Source: Bacteroidota bacterium
Lineage (GTDB): Bacteria; Bacteroidota; Bacteroidia; Cytophagales; Cyclobacteriaceae
NCBI GenBank assembly: GCA_947470895.1
Contig: CANIVF010000019.1
Location: forward strand, 1-64,000
Length of the DNA stretch: 64,000 nt
Direction: 5' to 3'
Position 1 is the first letter of the stretch. The number at the start of each line of letters is the position of its first letter. The notes under the pieces were generated by a model, which saw only the letters and a list, made by a program, of their open reading frames with translations, ran no database searches and was not told the origin of the DNA. Shown here in pieces: positions 43,201 through 51,928 of the stretch. The position numbers were made by a program, and so were the translations under genes.

Positions 43201-46151
43201 GCTCCAACAGCCAAACCACCGGTTATAGCCAGATCTCCGAGAAAATATCCAGCCCAGTTTGTGGTGGCGCCACCGGCAATTGCGTACACACCGTAGTTGG
43301 TTACACCAGAACCTATAGCAGTACCAAAAAGACCGTAATTCGTAGAAGCGGCAGCGGTTAAATCCACATAACCTCTGGCTCCAATGTTAACTGGGCTTGT
43401 GTTTCCCGATGTATTAACTACGCCAAACAAACCTGTTGAAGAAGCACTATTGTTTTCTGCAGTACCTTTTATGGCAACTCCATCGGTTTGACCAAATGCC
43501 AAGCCAGACACGCCACCTGTTCCAAAAATGGTCCCTGTTCCGGTTGTCGTGATGTTTCCAGAGGTACTGATTGAAATATTGGTATTCAAATCGTTTCCTT
43601 CAATTGAGCCATCGGTGATTTCAGTCGACCCAACCGCATCCAACACGGCCAGGCCACCAAGACCAAGGTTTGTTCTTGTACCTATGCTATTGGTTAGTTT
43701 AACTGCACCCACATTATCAATGGTAGCATCTCCACTCATCACTACTCCAGTAGCTAAGCCACCGACATTACCTACAAAAATATTTCCACTTGGTAACGTA
43801 GTTCCTAATGTGCCCAAAGTTGTCCGTGCTCCTGCCGGAGTCGTTGATCCTGTGCCTCCATTAAGAACAGGAAGTACTCCTGAAACATCAGTTGATGCAA
43901 GATTAACAGCAGAATAAGACGGAATTGCTCCACCTTTTAAAAATCCACTTCCTGTTGCCAGCCGGTTTGCAACGCCACCAACTCCACCATACATAATGTC
44001 ACCAGAGGTTGTCATTGGATTTGTAAAAGGGGTGCCCCAACTCAGTGTTCCTGTTCCATTATTGGTCAATACGCCATTTGCATTGCCCGGCCAAACTGCA
44101 CCATTGATGGTCAGGCCTGTAATCGTTGTTGCACCAGCGGATAAACTTCCGGTTGTTGAAATTGCCTGTGTCCCAAAGTTAGTATTCACTCTAGCTCCAT
44201 TGATAAGGGTTGATGCCGCGTTAATTGCAGTTATTATATTTCCTCCTGTTGCTACTGTAGCCCCTATGGTTGGGTTTGGATAATTTCCAGATAAATCTCC
44301 GCCCGCTGTTGTTGCTGTGGTGATATCATTGGTGGCATCGGTGTCTCCTGTATTGGTAATCGTTGTTCCCGCAATACTGATACCCGTTCCTGGAGTATAG
44401 ATGTTGCCAGAAATAGTAATCGACCCTGATCCATTGGTGATGTTTATTCCACTCCCTGCAGTAAGGTTTGCTTTGGCAAACCCTCCGCCTGTGCCAATGA
44501 GTAATTGCCCTTGGCCGATTGAGCCGGAAGAAAAGCTAAAGCCGGTACCACCCACCGCAGTTGAAAGAACTCCACTTGAAATCACAGTAGCATCTAAACT
44601 TGGAATCTGAACTGCGGCAAATTGCCCCGAACTAATCTTAGATGCATCAAGGTTAGGAATATCTGCTGATACGAGACCTCTAAAAGCAGGTGCTGAGGCG
44701 AGTCCACTGGATGGACCAGCAAAAATGGTATTTGCATTTTGTGTACTTAACGTGCCTGTGAGGGTTCCGCTGGCAGTAACAGGTGAATTAGAAACTGTAA
44801 AAATAGAAGGAAGGCTCAATCCCACAGATGTTACAGTTCCACTGCCCTTAGTCACCCATGTTCCGTCATCCCGTAGTACGCTTCCTGTTGACGCACCTGG
44901 TGCCGGCACCAAACCTTCTGATCCAGAGCTGAAAACAACTTCATCTCCTGTATTGGTGCCCGATAAATTAGCTACGGCCGGGTTGGCCAGCATTGCATTA
45001 GTAATAGCTCCGTTCGCAATGGCAGTGACATTGCCTGTTGAAGTTACTGGTCCGGTCAGGTTTGCATTGGTAGTAACGGTGTTAGCAATATCAACAACGT
45101 TATTGCCGTTCGTATCATAGGTCGATTTGAGCATATCGCCTGAGCCTACCGGTGTCACCCATGTTCCATTATCTTGTAATACTTTTCCTGAAGCGGTGCC
45201 GGGGTCTGGAACAATACCTGAAGTTCCTGCTCCTTTAAATGTTACTTCATCTCCTGTATTGGTGCCCGATAAATTAGCTACAGCAGGGTTGGTCAGCATG
45301 GCATTGGTTATAGCTCCGTTCGCGATAGCAGTGGCATTGCCTGTTGAAGTTACCGGTCCTGTTAAGTTTGCATTGGTAGTTACCGTTGCCGCATTACCGG
45401 TTATATTGATTTGATCACCTGTGTTTGTTCCGGATAAATTAGCTACAGCAGGGTTGGCTAGCATCGCATTGGTTATGGCTTCGTTAGCTATCGAAGTGTT
45501 ATTTCCAACACTGGTAACAGGACCCGTCAGGTTCACACTCGTGGCACTAAGCGCCTGAAATACCCAACCACCAGAGCCGCTATTCGATGTTGGATCATAA
45601 ACTAATGCCTGCGCGCTAAGGGGTAGGGTAGTGATTGTTTTTCCTTTAATCCCATTTACCTGAAGAGCACCATTCGCTCCTGTTACATCTCCAATTAATG
45701 TGGCATATTGCCATGACCCTCCATTAAATACCATAAAGCTTCCGTTTGCCTGCATTCCACTAGCTATGTCAGTTGAATTTAAAACAGTTGTTCCATCGCG
45801 CAGTTGCAATTGATTTCCTTGAAGCAACAGGTGAAGGCTGACTGTGCTAGCACCAGATCCACTCCCCACTTCTACCCACGCATTGTTGCTTCTATACCAT
45901 ACTTTATTATCAGAACTATCAAATACAATCATCCCATTATCGGGATTGGAGACAGCGGTTCTGTTGGTAACGATAGGCAAAATCAACCCTTGACTACCAT
46001 TTCCCTTGAGCCAAAGTATGGCATTTGATTTTGTGGTGGCAGATCCGATTGCTACTTCATTTTGGGCTTTTGCTTCAAGAGAAATCAATAAAACCAGAAG
46101 GAAAAACGCGAGTAAACCTTTACGGGTTTGGGGATCGATGTTCATGAACAT
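40296..46151 (-). CDS. Giant tail-fibre/YadA-head-like surface protein with C-terminal S74 chaperone
   Basis: This protein of 1951 residues starts with a signal peptide (cleaved near EAKAQ). Residues about 200-405 contain repeats reading LTGPVTSTGN...ITNAMLANPAVANLSGTNTGD, and a phage-fibre-like MLKSTYDTNGNNVVD motif. Residues about 1160-1285 and 1385-1560 carry YadA/Hep-Hag head motifs (NTAIGxxAL, NTGFG). The end has a peptidase S74 intramolecular chaperone (SDSRLKSSI with Ser and Lys dyad, LGFIAQEV) followed by a coiled coil. It should trimerise, cleave itself and reach the surface, possibly with the T9SS-B and PorP genes downstream. Confidence 0.88.
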   Translation of the reverse strand: MFMNIDPQTRKGLLAFFLLVLLISLEAKAQNEVAIGSATTKSNAILWLKGNGSQGLILPIVTNRTAVSNPDNGMIVFDSSDNKVWYRSNNAWVEVGSGSGASTVSLHLLLQGNQLQLRDGTTVLNSTDIASGMQANGSFMVFNGGSWQYATLIGDVTGANGALQVNGIKGKTITTLPLSAQALVYDPTSNSGSGGWVFQALSATSVNLTGPVTSVGNNTSIANEAITNAMLANPAVANLSGTNTGDQINITGNAATVTTNANLTGPVTSTGNATAIANGAITNAMLTNPAVANLSGTNTGDEVTFKGAGTSGIVPDPGTASGKVLQDNGTWVTPVGSGDMLKSTYDTNGNNVVDIANTVTTNANLTGPVTSTGNVTAIANGAITNAMLANPAVANLSGTNTGDEVVFSSGSEGLVPAPGASTGSVLRDDGTWVTKGSGTVTSVGLSLPSIFTVSNSPVTASGTLTGTLSTQNANTIFAGPSSGLASAPAFRGLVSADIPNLDASKISSGQFAAVQIPSLDATVISSGVLSTAVGGTGFSFSSGSIGQGQLLIGTGGGFAKANLTAGSGINITNGSGSITISGNIYTPGTGISIAGTTITNTGDTDATNDITTATTAGGDLSGNYPNPTIGATVATGGNIITAINAASTLINGARVNTNFGTQAISTTGSLSAGATTITGLTINGAVWPGNANGVLTNNGTGTLSWGTPFTNPMTTSGDIMYGGVGGVANRLATGSGFLKGGAIPSYSAVNLASTDVSGVLPVLNGGTGSTTPAGARTTLGTLGTTLPSGNIFVGNVGGLATGVVMSGDATIDNVGAVKLTNSIGTRTNLGLGGLAVLDAVGSTEITDGSIEGNDLNTNISISTSGNITTTGTGTIFGTGGVSGLAFGQTDGVAIKGTAENNSASSTGLFGVVNTSGNTSPVNIGARGYVDLTAAASTNYGLFGTAIGSGVTNYGVYAIAGGATTNWAGYFLGDLAITGGLAVGASPNFGTSGQVLTSSGPGATPTWSSPLASGWSLTGNALSGGEIIGSTNGNPLPFITNNVERMRIDAAGYVGIGTNAPSFPLHLNNTSATSNYMMITNSGSTNGMLIGNDGSGGKEAFIINRENAAMYFQTNSVNRMAINAAGNVGIGTISPTVALDVVGGIKTSANNITVGSENILVGVGGGSGTANTAMGYGTLYQSTGSSNTGFGFTSFFNNTTGTGNTGFGRDALAGNTTGNFNTAIGASALSNNITGSNNIALGFGADVTTDGLTKATAIGYNAKVAASNSLVLGGTGADVVNVGIGTTTPTEVLDIAGNLKFSGTLLPNNLAGTAGQVLTSGGPGIAPTWVSAGSATGWTISGNAGTTSANYIGTNSNVPLNFRVNSINSGTIDPTLINTFFGYQSGLSNSTGNNNTAIGQRALTNNTTGIENTAVGVNTLPSNNSNYNTAIGKGALFTQTTAGGFGSNTAIGYQGLYLNSAGYQNASLGYLAGYNNQTGAKNTFVGANAGPASALLTGDENTFIGSNAGTSLATLTNSTAIGANAQVTTSNSLVLGSGVNVGIGTTAPVAKLNVQGDVLLTGDNTNVPLAPVSGVEFMTGRSNAGALLAGQTNGDLSFQYGGGGGGFRHFIQTRHNSVAGSSQNAFDFYLNNSATAAGSVSPNNAVANGNILGMSVTATGVGIGTSAPINKLDVEGGLAVGTSYAGTNTATSNGAIIQGNVGIGATAPVKKLEVVSTALGGDGILINHQTNRPTLYFDNSTTTMDGAVISGTATTDGLIYSFGNATSSLTFYMNMDLTGFHPWLQSLNLNLGTATKRWTNIFLVNNPSVSSDSRLKSSIKETSYGLKQVMSLRPVSYYLKSEKDGNKHLGFIAQEVKTVIPEVVEGNEGEDEFLSMRYSEMIPVLTKAIQEQQTQIESLKAELDKAALENKKLKTKKDLLESKVASFEVQQQAIQKDVEELKRMLNVKASKN
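44938..45082 (-). repeat. Internal DNA repeat of the S74 gene, copy A
   Basis: This roughly 145-bp unit encodes one LTGPVTSTGN...SGTNTGD module. It is very similar to copy B at 45244, with an offset of 306 bp (102 codons). Confidence 0.75.
45244..45388 (-). repeat. Internal DNA repeat of the S74 gene, copy B
   Basis: Nearly identical to copy A over the TCATCTCCTG...TTTGCATTGG span, differing mostly at third codon positions. Copy C starts 165 bp (55 codons) further on. Confidence 0.75.
45409..45545 (-). repeat. Internal DNA repeat of the S74 gene, copy C (diverged)
   Basis: The most diverged copy. It encodes LTGPVTSVGNNTSIANEAIT and the following ANLSGTNTGD; several bases and two residues differ from copies A and B. 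Confidence 0.65.
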
Positions 46152-46407
46152 AACTACAAATTTTTAAATATTTGGAAACAGAAAAGGCAATTTTAAAATA
46201 AATTTAGTAAATGATCTGTCAATCATCCAAACCGAAAGATTTTCTCCCGACTACACCAAGTTAACTCATATTTTTATTTTCATAATAACCACATCGTAGA
46301 GGCCACGACAAGCCAAATGATTTCGTCTCTGCCTGGTTTGGCAACCGACTTATCATCGTTAGTTATCCTTGAAGAAACATTACCTTGCATCGCTAAAATC
46401 TTCAACC

Positions 46408-47766
46408 ATGATTAATGAGTATATCCAATCGAATCAACAACGTTTTTTAGATGAACTTTTTGAATTGCTCCGCATCCCATCAGTAAGCGCGGACAGTCGC
46501 CACAAAGATGACGTGCGCCATGCGGCCGAGTATCTGGTAAAGAAATTAAAAGATGCCGGAGCCGATACAGTAGAACTTTGCGAGACGGCTGGCCATCCCA
46601 TTGTTTATGGTGAGAAGATCATCGATACATCGTTACCCACAATACTAGTTTATGGTCATTATGACGTGCAGCCCGCTGACCCAATTAATCTCTGGACATC
46701 ACCGCCATTTGAACCCGTGGTGAAAGACGGAGACATTTACGCACGCGGTTCTTGCGATGACAAGGGCCAGGTTTATATGCACATCAAGGCGTTTGAAGCG
46801 ATGATGAAGTTGAATCAACTATCATGCAATGTAAAATTCATGATTGAAGGTGAAGAAGAGGTAGGCTCTGATAATCTGGGCACGTTCGTGAAAGAAAATA
46901 AAAATAAACTGAAGGCAGATGTTATTCTGATTTCTGATACTTCAATTATTTCATTAGATACTCCATCCATCACCGTGGGCTTGCGCGGATTGAGTTACAT
47001 GGAAGTAGAAGTGACTGGCCCAAATCGCGATTTACATTCTGGTGTTTATGGTGGCGCTGTGGCGAACCCGATCAACATCTTAAGCATGATGATCGCATCC
47101 ATGCATGATGAAAACGAACACATTACCATTCCGGGATTCTATGATAAAGTAACGGAACTTTCGGCTGCAGAACGTGAAGAAATGAACAAGGCACCGTTCA
47201 ACCTGGATGAATACAAAAAGGAATTAGACATTGCTGATCTCTGTGGCGAAAAAGGCTACACTACATTAGAGCGCACTGGCATACGCCCAACATTAGATTG
47301 TAACGGCATCTGGGGTGGCTATGCAGGCGAAGGTGCAAAAACAGTATTGCCATCAAAAGCATTTGCAAAAATCTCAATGCGACTGGTGCCCAATCAAAAT
47401 AATCGTGAGATCACGGAGTTGTTTACCAAACACTTTGAATCACTTGCACCAAAATCCGTAAAGGTAAAAGTAACAGCGCTTCATGGAGGAGAGCCTGCGG
47501 TAACACCTACGGATTCAAGAGCTTTTGAAGCAGCAAGCAGCGCCTTTAAAGAAGTGTGGGGCACAACTCCTATTCCAACCCGTGATGGGGGCAGTATTCC
47601 AATTGTTTCACTGTTCAAAAAAGAATTACGATTAGATACCGTGCTTATGGGCTTTGGTTTGGATAGCGATGCCATCCACTCACCCAACGAACATTACGGA
47701 ATCAAAAACTTTTTAATGGGCATTGAAACCATTGTGAGTTTTTACAAGCACTATAGCGCGAAATAA
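46408..47766 (+). CDS. M20 family dipeptidase (metallopeptidase)
   Basis: The ATG at 46408 is preferred; a TTG at 46369 would add thirteen residues. The 452-residue protein shows the M20 metal set: ILVYGHYDVQPAD (His and Asp), ARGSCDDKGQ (bridging Asp), EGEEEVGSDN (Glu pair), SDTSI, and DAIHSPNEHYG (final His). The dimerisation lid domain lies between (GLRGLSYMEVEVTG...). Such enzymes cleave dipeptides, including Cys-Gly or carnosine-type substrates, in the cytoplasm. It is convergent with the beta-propeller gene across a shared terminator. Confidence 0.9.
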   Translation: MINEYIQSNQQRFLDELFELLRIPSVSADSRHKDDVRHAAEYLVKKLKDAGADTVELCETAGHPIVYGEKIIDTSLPTILVYGHYDVQPADPINLWTSPPFEPVVKDGDIYARGSCDDKGQVYMHIKAFEAMMKLNQLSCNVKFMIEGEEEVGSDNLGTFVKENKNKLKADVILISDTSIISLDTPSITVGLRGLSYMEVEVTGPNRDLHSGVYGGAVANPINILSMMIASMHDENEHITIPGFYDKVTELSAAEREEMNKAPFNLDEYKKELDIADLCGEKGYTTLERTGIRPTLDCNGIWGGYAGEGAKTVLPSKAFAKISMRLVPNQNNREITELFTKHFESLAPKSVKVKVTALHGGEPAVTPTDSRAFEAASSAFKEVWGTTPIPTRDGGSIPIVSLFKKELRLDTVLMGFGLDSDAIHSPNEHYGIKNFLMGIETIVSFYKHYSAK

Positions 47767-47780
47767 AAACTTTGATAGAT

Positions 47781-47817
47781 AAAAAAAGTCGTTGCCCGAT
47801 AAGCAACGACTTTTTTT
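47781..47817. terminator. Bidirectional terminator between the M20 and beta-propeller genes
   Basis: A perfect 15-base inverted repeat: AAAAAAAGTCGTTGC (47781-47795), loop CCGATAA, GCAACGACTTTTTTT (47803-47817). The A/T ends provide a U-tract on both strands, so it serves both convergent genes. Confidence 0.9.
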
Positions 47818-47833
47818 ATCTTTTATAATAATC

Positions 47834-50800
47834 TCAGCGATCGTTAAGAAACTCATCAAACGACTTTACGATTACAGGCTCGAGTTTATTCTTACTCATG
47901 CCTTCTGTAAGTTTATTCATGTGTTTATCTTTTATCTTCTTAAAATCCGCTTTAGCAGTATTAAACCTTCCCTGAATTGCCTCCATGTTTTTCATCTCAG
48001 CCCCTGATGGCTTATAGAAAGCCCCTGCTACTTTCGCATAAAGTTCAGCCATGTCTTCACGTAACTGAGGTTCCCCCATACCTACGTAATTATCACCTGT
48101 AGTTATCAGCAATGTTTCCTTCAGCTTTGTTAAGTCGGCCAGAATCGGTGCAACGGATTTTGCGCTTCCCGGATTTTTTAACTTCAGATTCTCTGCTGCC
48201 TTTACAGTCTCATCCAGTTCATAAACCAGATAAGCCAACTCTTGCGTCATGTCAAACAATTTTTTAGCTGTCTCTTCATTTAGCTTGCGATCGGCCAATG
48301 GAATAGTTGAGGTTGGATCGTATTGAACTTCAAATTCATTTGTAAAAGTGTCTTTTCCTTTTTGAATTACGGCTTTGTACTTTCCTGCAGGAATGCGCAA
48401 CGGTGTAAAGCCACCAAAAACAAAAGTTTTACCTGCGGCTACTTTAGGCGGCTTAATGTTATAAGGCCAGCTTATGATATTTATACCTTTCGATTTGCCC
48501 GGATCAAGATCGGTTATTTTATTTCCATTCATGTCCTGAATTTCGAGGGTCATCTTGCCTAACGTGTGACGCTTTTTCAGATGATAAACAACTTTTGCAG
48601 ATCGACTTGCATTATTTCCCACAAACTGAGTCTCTGTGCTTGTGCTGCCAAATCCATTCGACTCCGGAATAATGGCCGGTTTAGTCGTGAAGAAATGTAA
48701 ATCTTTAGCAAGCGTTTCATCATTCAATTGACGTAATGGACTAATATCATCGATGATAATCACACCACGGCCATGGGTACCCAATACCAGGTCGTTGGTC
48801 TTTTTTTGAAGATCTATAAAATGAACCGATACCGAAGGCATGTTATTGGTAAACTTCATCCAGCTTTTGCCACCATCAATGGTAATGAACAATCCAAATT
48901 CTGTTCCTAAGAAAAGGAGATTCTCATTTTCATAATCTTCCTGAATGTTGCGAACAAACCCGGTGACATCCGGAGTAATGACAGATTTCCAGGTAATTCC
49001 AAAGTCGGTAGTCTTATAAGCATACCCAGCCATGTCACCTTTCTGGTAACCTGTAAACACAGCATAGGCATTGCCTTTGCCAAACTTACTTGCTTCAATA
49101 TGCCAGCAAGAGGTGTTTTTAGGTAATCCAGGAATGTTAGCAACTACATTAGTCCATGTCTTACCTCCATCTTTCGTAACCTGTACGTTGCCATCATCGG
49201 TGCCCGCCCAAACAATGTTTTCATCCAATGGTGATTCTGCAATAGTGAAAATGGTGCAGTGATTTTCCGCCCCCGAATTATCCCGGGATAGTCCGCCTGA
49301 TTTACCTTGTTCCGTCTTTATCGGATCGTTGGTCGTAAGATCCGGAGAAATTTTTTCCCACGATTCACCCATATCTTCAGAACGGTGAACAAATTGACTG
49401 CCCATGTAAAAACGGTCTGGCTTGAACGCGCTTGTTGCCATAGGACAATTCCAATTGAATCTCAACTTAGGATCGCCCTTTATTGCAAGCGGCTGAATGG
49501 TTTTTGCCTGATCTTTGGCAGGATCGTAACGCCATACATTTTCTGCACCCTGCATCTCAGAGTAAATCAGTTTTTTAGTTGGGTGCGGAAGCACGCGATA
49601 TCCATCACCCACTCCGATGCGAACCCAGTCACGAGCCTCCACACCACCTGGGGATGAAGATGGTGCATACCAACTGCCATTGTCCTGTAATCCCCCATAA
49701 ACATTATATGGCTCTTCATTATCCACACTTACCTGGTAAAATTGAGACACCGGAATGTTTTCAACCATCTCGAAGGTAGTGCCACCATCCCATGAGCGAT
49801 AGACGCCTCCATCGGTGGCTGAATACATGCGGTCTGAATTTTTGATGTCGAACACTACATCATGAATATCCGAGTGCATAAGCCCGAGTGTCTTGAATGT
49901 TTTTCCGCCATCGCGCGATATGGAGCCTGATAGTCCTCCTTTAACAATAACGTCTGGATTTCTGGGATCAACCACAATACGTGAGAAGTAAAATGGGCGT
50001 ACTACAATTTCAAAATCATTGTTGAGTTGCTTCCAGTTTGCACCTTCATCATCACTGCGATATAAGCCCTTGTCTTTATCCTGCTCAGATTCTACAACGG
50101 CATAAAGAATATTTGTGTTAGAGGGCGCTGTAGCTATAGCAAACCGGCCCAGCTTGCCGGCCGGAAATCCTTTATGAATCTTATTCCAGGTTTTACCGCC
50201 ATCCATTGATTTGTATAGTGCGCTGTTATCTCCACCTGAATTAAAGTTCCAGCCACTTCTGCGAAATTGCCAGAAGGCTGCATACACAATGTTGGGATTA
50301 TTTGGATCAAGAATAAGATCGCTGCAGCCCGTTGTTTTGTCTACGTATAAAATTTTGTTCCACGTTTTACCGCCATCCATGGTCTTGTATAAGCCTCTGT
50401 CTTCGCTATCACTCCACAATGCGCCCAGCACAGCCACGTACACTTCGTCTGGATTTTTAGGATTTACCTGAATGCCAGCAATCCGTTCTGACTTTTCGAG
50501 GCCCATCTTTTTCCAATTGGTACCGCCATCAACAGTTTTATAAATTCCATCGCCTACCGAAACGCTATTGCGAGTCCAGGTTTCGCCTGTGCCAGTCCAC
50601 ACCACATTATCAGGGTTGGAAGGATCAATGGCAACGGCTCCTATCGATTGACAATATTCATTAAAAATAGGATTGAAGGTTGCTCCACCATTACTGCTTT
50701 TCCAAACACCACCACCGGCAGTTCCTGCATAAATTACACGATCATTGGTTGGGTGAGGTTCAAGGTCAGAAATACGACCACTCATTAAGGCCGGGCCAAT

Positions 50801-50914
50801 ATGGCGAGCAGACATATCGCCAAATAACTCTTTGCCTTTGCTTACTGGATCTTGTGCTTGCCCCAAAAGTGTTGCAAAAACAAGAGGTAAAATGATTAGA
50901 AAGTTTTTTTTCAT
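47834..50914 (-). CDS. Sortilin/BNR-type beta-propeller protein, exported
   Basis: The ATG at 50914 begins a normal signal peptide (KKNFLIILPLVFATLLGQAQ); the frame continues to 50950 but adds nothing. The 1026-residue protein has two beta-propellers built of repeats such as GVWKSSNGGATF, GIYKTVDGGTNW and LYKSMDGGKTWN, the Asp-box/BNR pattern also seen in VPS10 and glycoside hydrolases. The C-terminal third has a beta domain and helical segments. Bacteroidota members are called 'glycosyl hydrolase' or 'sortilin-like' without a proven reaction. Lacking an obvious T9SS signal, it is probably periplasmic. Confidence 0.85.
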   Translation of the reverse strand: MKKNFLIILPLVFATLLGQAQDPVSKGKELFGDMSARHIGPALMSGRISDLEPHPTNDRVIYAGTAGGGVWKSSNGGATFNPIFNEYCQSIGAVAIDPSNPDNVVWTGTGETWTRNSVSVGDGIYKTVDGGTNWKKMGLEKSERIAGIQVNPKNPDEVYVAVLGALWSDSEDRGLYKTMDGGKTWNKILYVDKTTGCSDLILDPNNPNIVYAAFWQFRRSGWNFNSGGDNSALYKSMDGGKTWNKIHKGFPAGKLGRFAIATAPSNTNILYAVVESEQDKDKGLYRSDDEGANWKQLNNDFEIVVRPFYFSRIVVDPRNPDVIVKGGLSGSISRDGGKTFKTLGLMHSDIHDVVFDIKNSDRMYSATDGGVYRSWDGGTTFEMVENIPVSQFYQVSVDNEEPYNVYGGLQDNGSWYAPSSSPGGVEARDWVRIGVGDGYRVLPHPTKKLIYSEMQGAENVWRYDPAKDQAKTIQPLAIKGDPKLRFNWNCPMATSAFKPDRFYMGSQFVHRSEDMGESWEKISPDLTTNDPIKTEQGKSGGLSRDNSGAENHCTIFTIAESPLDENIVWAGTDDGNVQVTKDGGKTWTNVVANIPGLPKNTSCWHIEASKFGKGNAYAVFTGYQKGDMAGYAYKTTDFGITWKSVITPDVTGFVRNIQEDYENENLLFLGTEFGLFITIDGGKSWMKFTNNMPSVSVHFIDLQKKTNDLVLGTHGRGVIIIDDISPLRQLNDETLAKDLHFFTTKPAIIPESNGFGSTSTETQFVGNNASRSAKVVYHLKKRHTLGKMTLEIQDMNGNKITDLDPGKSKGINIISWPYNIKPPKVAAGKTFVFGGFTPLRIPAGKYKAVIQKGKDTFTNEFEVQYDPTSTIPLADRKLNEETAKKLFDMTQELAYLVYELDETVKAAENLKLKNPGSAKSVAPILADLTKLKETLLITTGDNYVGMGEPQLREDMAELYAKVAGAFYKPSGAEMKNMEAIQGRFNTAKADFKKIKDKHMNKLTEGMSKNKLEPVIVKSFDEFLNDR

Positions 50915-50928
50915 GCTTGATTGGGTTT

Positions 50929-50974
50929 TAAAATAAAAAAGATACTTCAACCTTGACTTAGGTATTGAAGTATC
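50929..50974 (-). terminator. Terminator for the LolA-like gene
   Basis: GATACTTCAA (50941-50950) pairs with TTGAAGTATC (50965-50974), giving a ten-base stem. On the minus strand it is followed by T-rich sequence (50929-50940). It lies 18 bp after the gene's stop. Confidence 0.75.
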
Positions 50975-50991
50975 TTATAGTTTATTGCGGA

Positions 50992-51747
50992 TTAGTTACC
51001 TGTAGGGAAAGCAAATGTTGACGCCTCCACTTTCGGATCAAGCTCAATAGATGTAAACGTAATATTCTGTCCTCCGGGCTGACCTTTGGCTCCAGCAGTC
51101 ATTGAAAATGGAAACATCAAACCTTTTACTTCCTGATAGTCACTCATTTTTGACTGTGATACAATGCCCTTTGCTGGTCCGGATTTTATTTCCTCCTCTA
51201 CTAAAATCGGCACAAAATCGGAGGTATCGAAATAGTAGAATTCTACATTCTCAGTTTCTTTGCCATCAACTTTAATTGGCTTTTTTGTCAATTTTATTTT
51301 AAAGGTTTCAGAACCCTCAACCGTTTCTTTTCCAAGTAGCTCGACTTTAAAACCTTTTTTCTGATAATCTAAAAACGGACTTGGAAAATCTGCTGCCAGA
51401 TTTACTTTAAAATTTTCTGTTGTTTCGGCATCGCTTTTTTCGGCCTTCATGGTCATCTGATTAGTGCCCCACAACGTAGTACCATCAAAGACTTCCTGAT
51501 AAAATTGCATTCCCTGAAAGGTGGCAAGGGAAAGCTGACGACCGTCCTTCAATTCAATCATGCTCAAGGGAAGTTCCATGCCTTGCATATTAAGCTTAGC
51601 TGTCATTTTTATACCTTGAACGGAAGCCCATTTTTCTTTTCCGCCTGTATTTTCAAAATACTTGGCAAGAATTTCATCAGCTGTTTGCGCCTGAACTGCG
51701 GTTATTCCTATAAAAAAGAACAACACCATAAGTAAATTACGATTCAT
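50992..51747 (-). CDS. LolA-like outer-membrane lipoprotein-sorting-type protein
   Basis: The ATG at 51747 directly precedes a signal peptide (NRNLLMVLFFFIGITAVQAQ); the open frame to 51870 is discarded. The 251-residue product has the half-barrel pattern of LolA/LppX-type proteins: ADEILAKYFENTGGKEKW, GIKMTAKLNMQGMELP, KIKLTKKPIKVDGK and MFPFSMTAGAKG. In Bacteroidota this family is often annotated as an outer-membrane lipoprotein-sorting protein or 'DUF4292-like'. It probably binds a lipid or hydrophobic group in the periplasm. Confidence 0.7.
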   Translation of the reverse strand: MNRNLLMVLFFFIGITAVQAQTADEILAKYFENTGGKEKWASVQGIKMTAKLNMQGMELPLSMIELKDGRQLSLATFQGMQFYQEVFDGTTLWGTNQMTMKAEKSDAETTENFKVNLAADFPSPFLDYQKKGFKVELLGKETVEGSETFKIKLTKKPIKVDGKETENVEFYYFDTSDFVPILVEEEIKSGPAKGIVSQSKMSDYQEVKGLMFPFSMTAGAKGQPGGQNITFTSIELDPKVEASTFAFPTGN

Positions 51748-51879
51748 AGTTTTTGATTTTAATAAGATTTGTACGGCTATTAAGTTCTTTGACACGTGTA
51801 AACAGAGAGTTAGTTGCACAAACCTCTTTAAAATTACTGGAATTAATTCTGGTAACGAGAAGTTATTCACTGCTGATCG

Positions 51880-51912
51880 TTGTTTAATAGCCCAATCACA
51901 TCATTAACTTTG
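51880..51912 (+). promoter_or_regulatory. Candidate promoter of the DsbD-like gene
   Basis: TAACTTTG (51905-51912) fits the TAnnTTTG -7 element; TTG at 51880-51882 lies 22 bp upstream, the same spacing as in the candidate at 1027. The start would be near 51919, ten bases before the ATG. Confidence 0.45.
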
Positions 51913-51928
51913 CACTTTTAACCACCTT

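Noticed and set aside
43528-45414. Plus-strand open frames opposite the giant S74 gene
   Set aside because: They are antisense shadows of a repetitive, low-complexity gene with biased codons; no start site or domain supports them.
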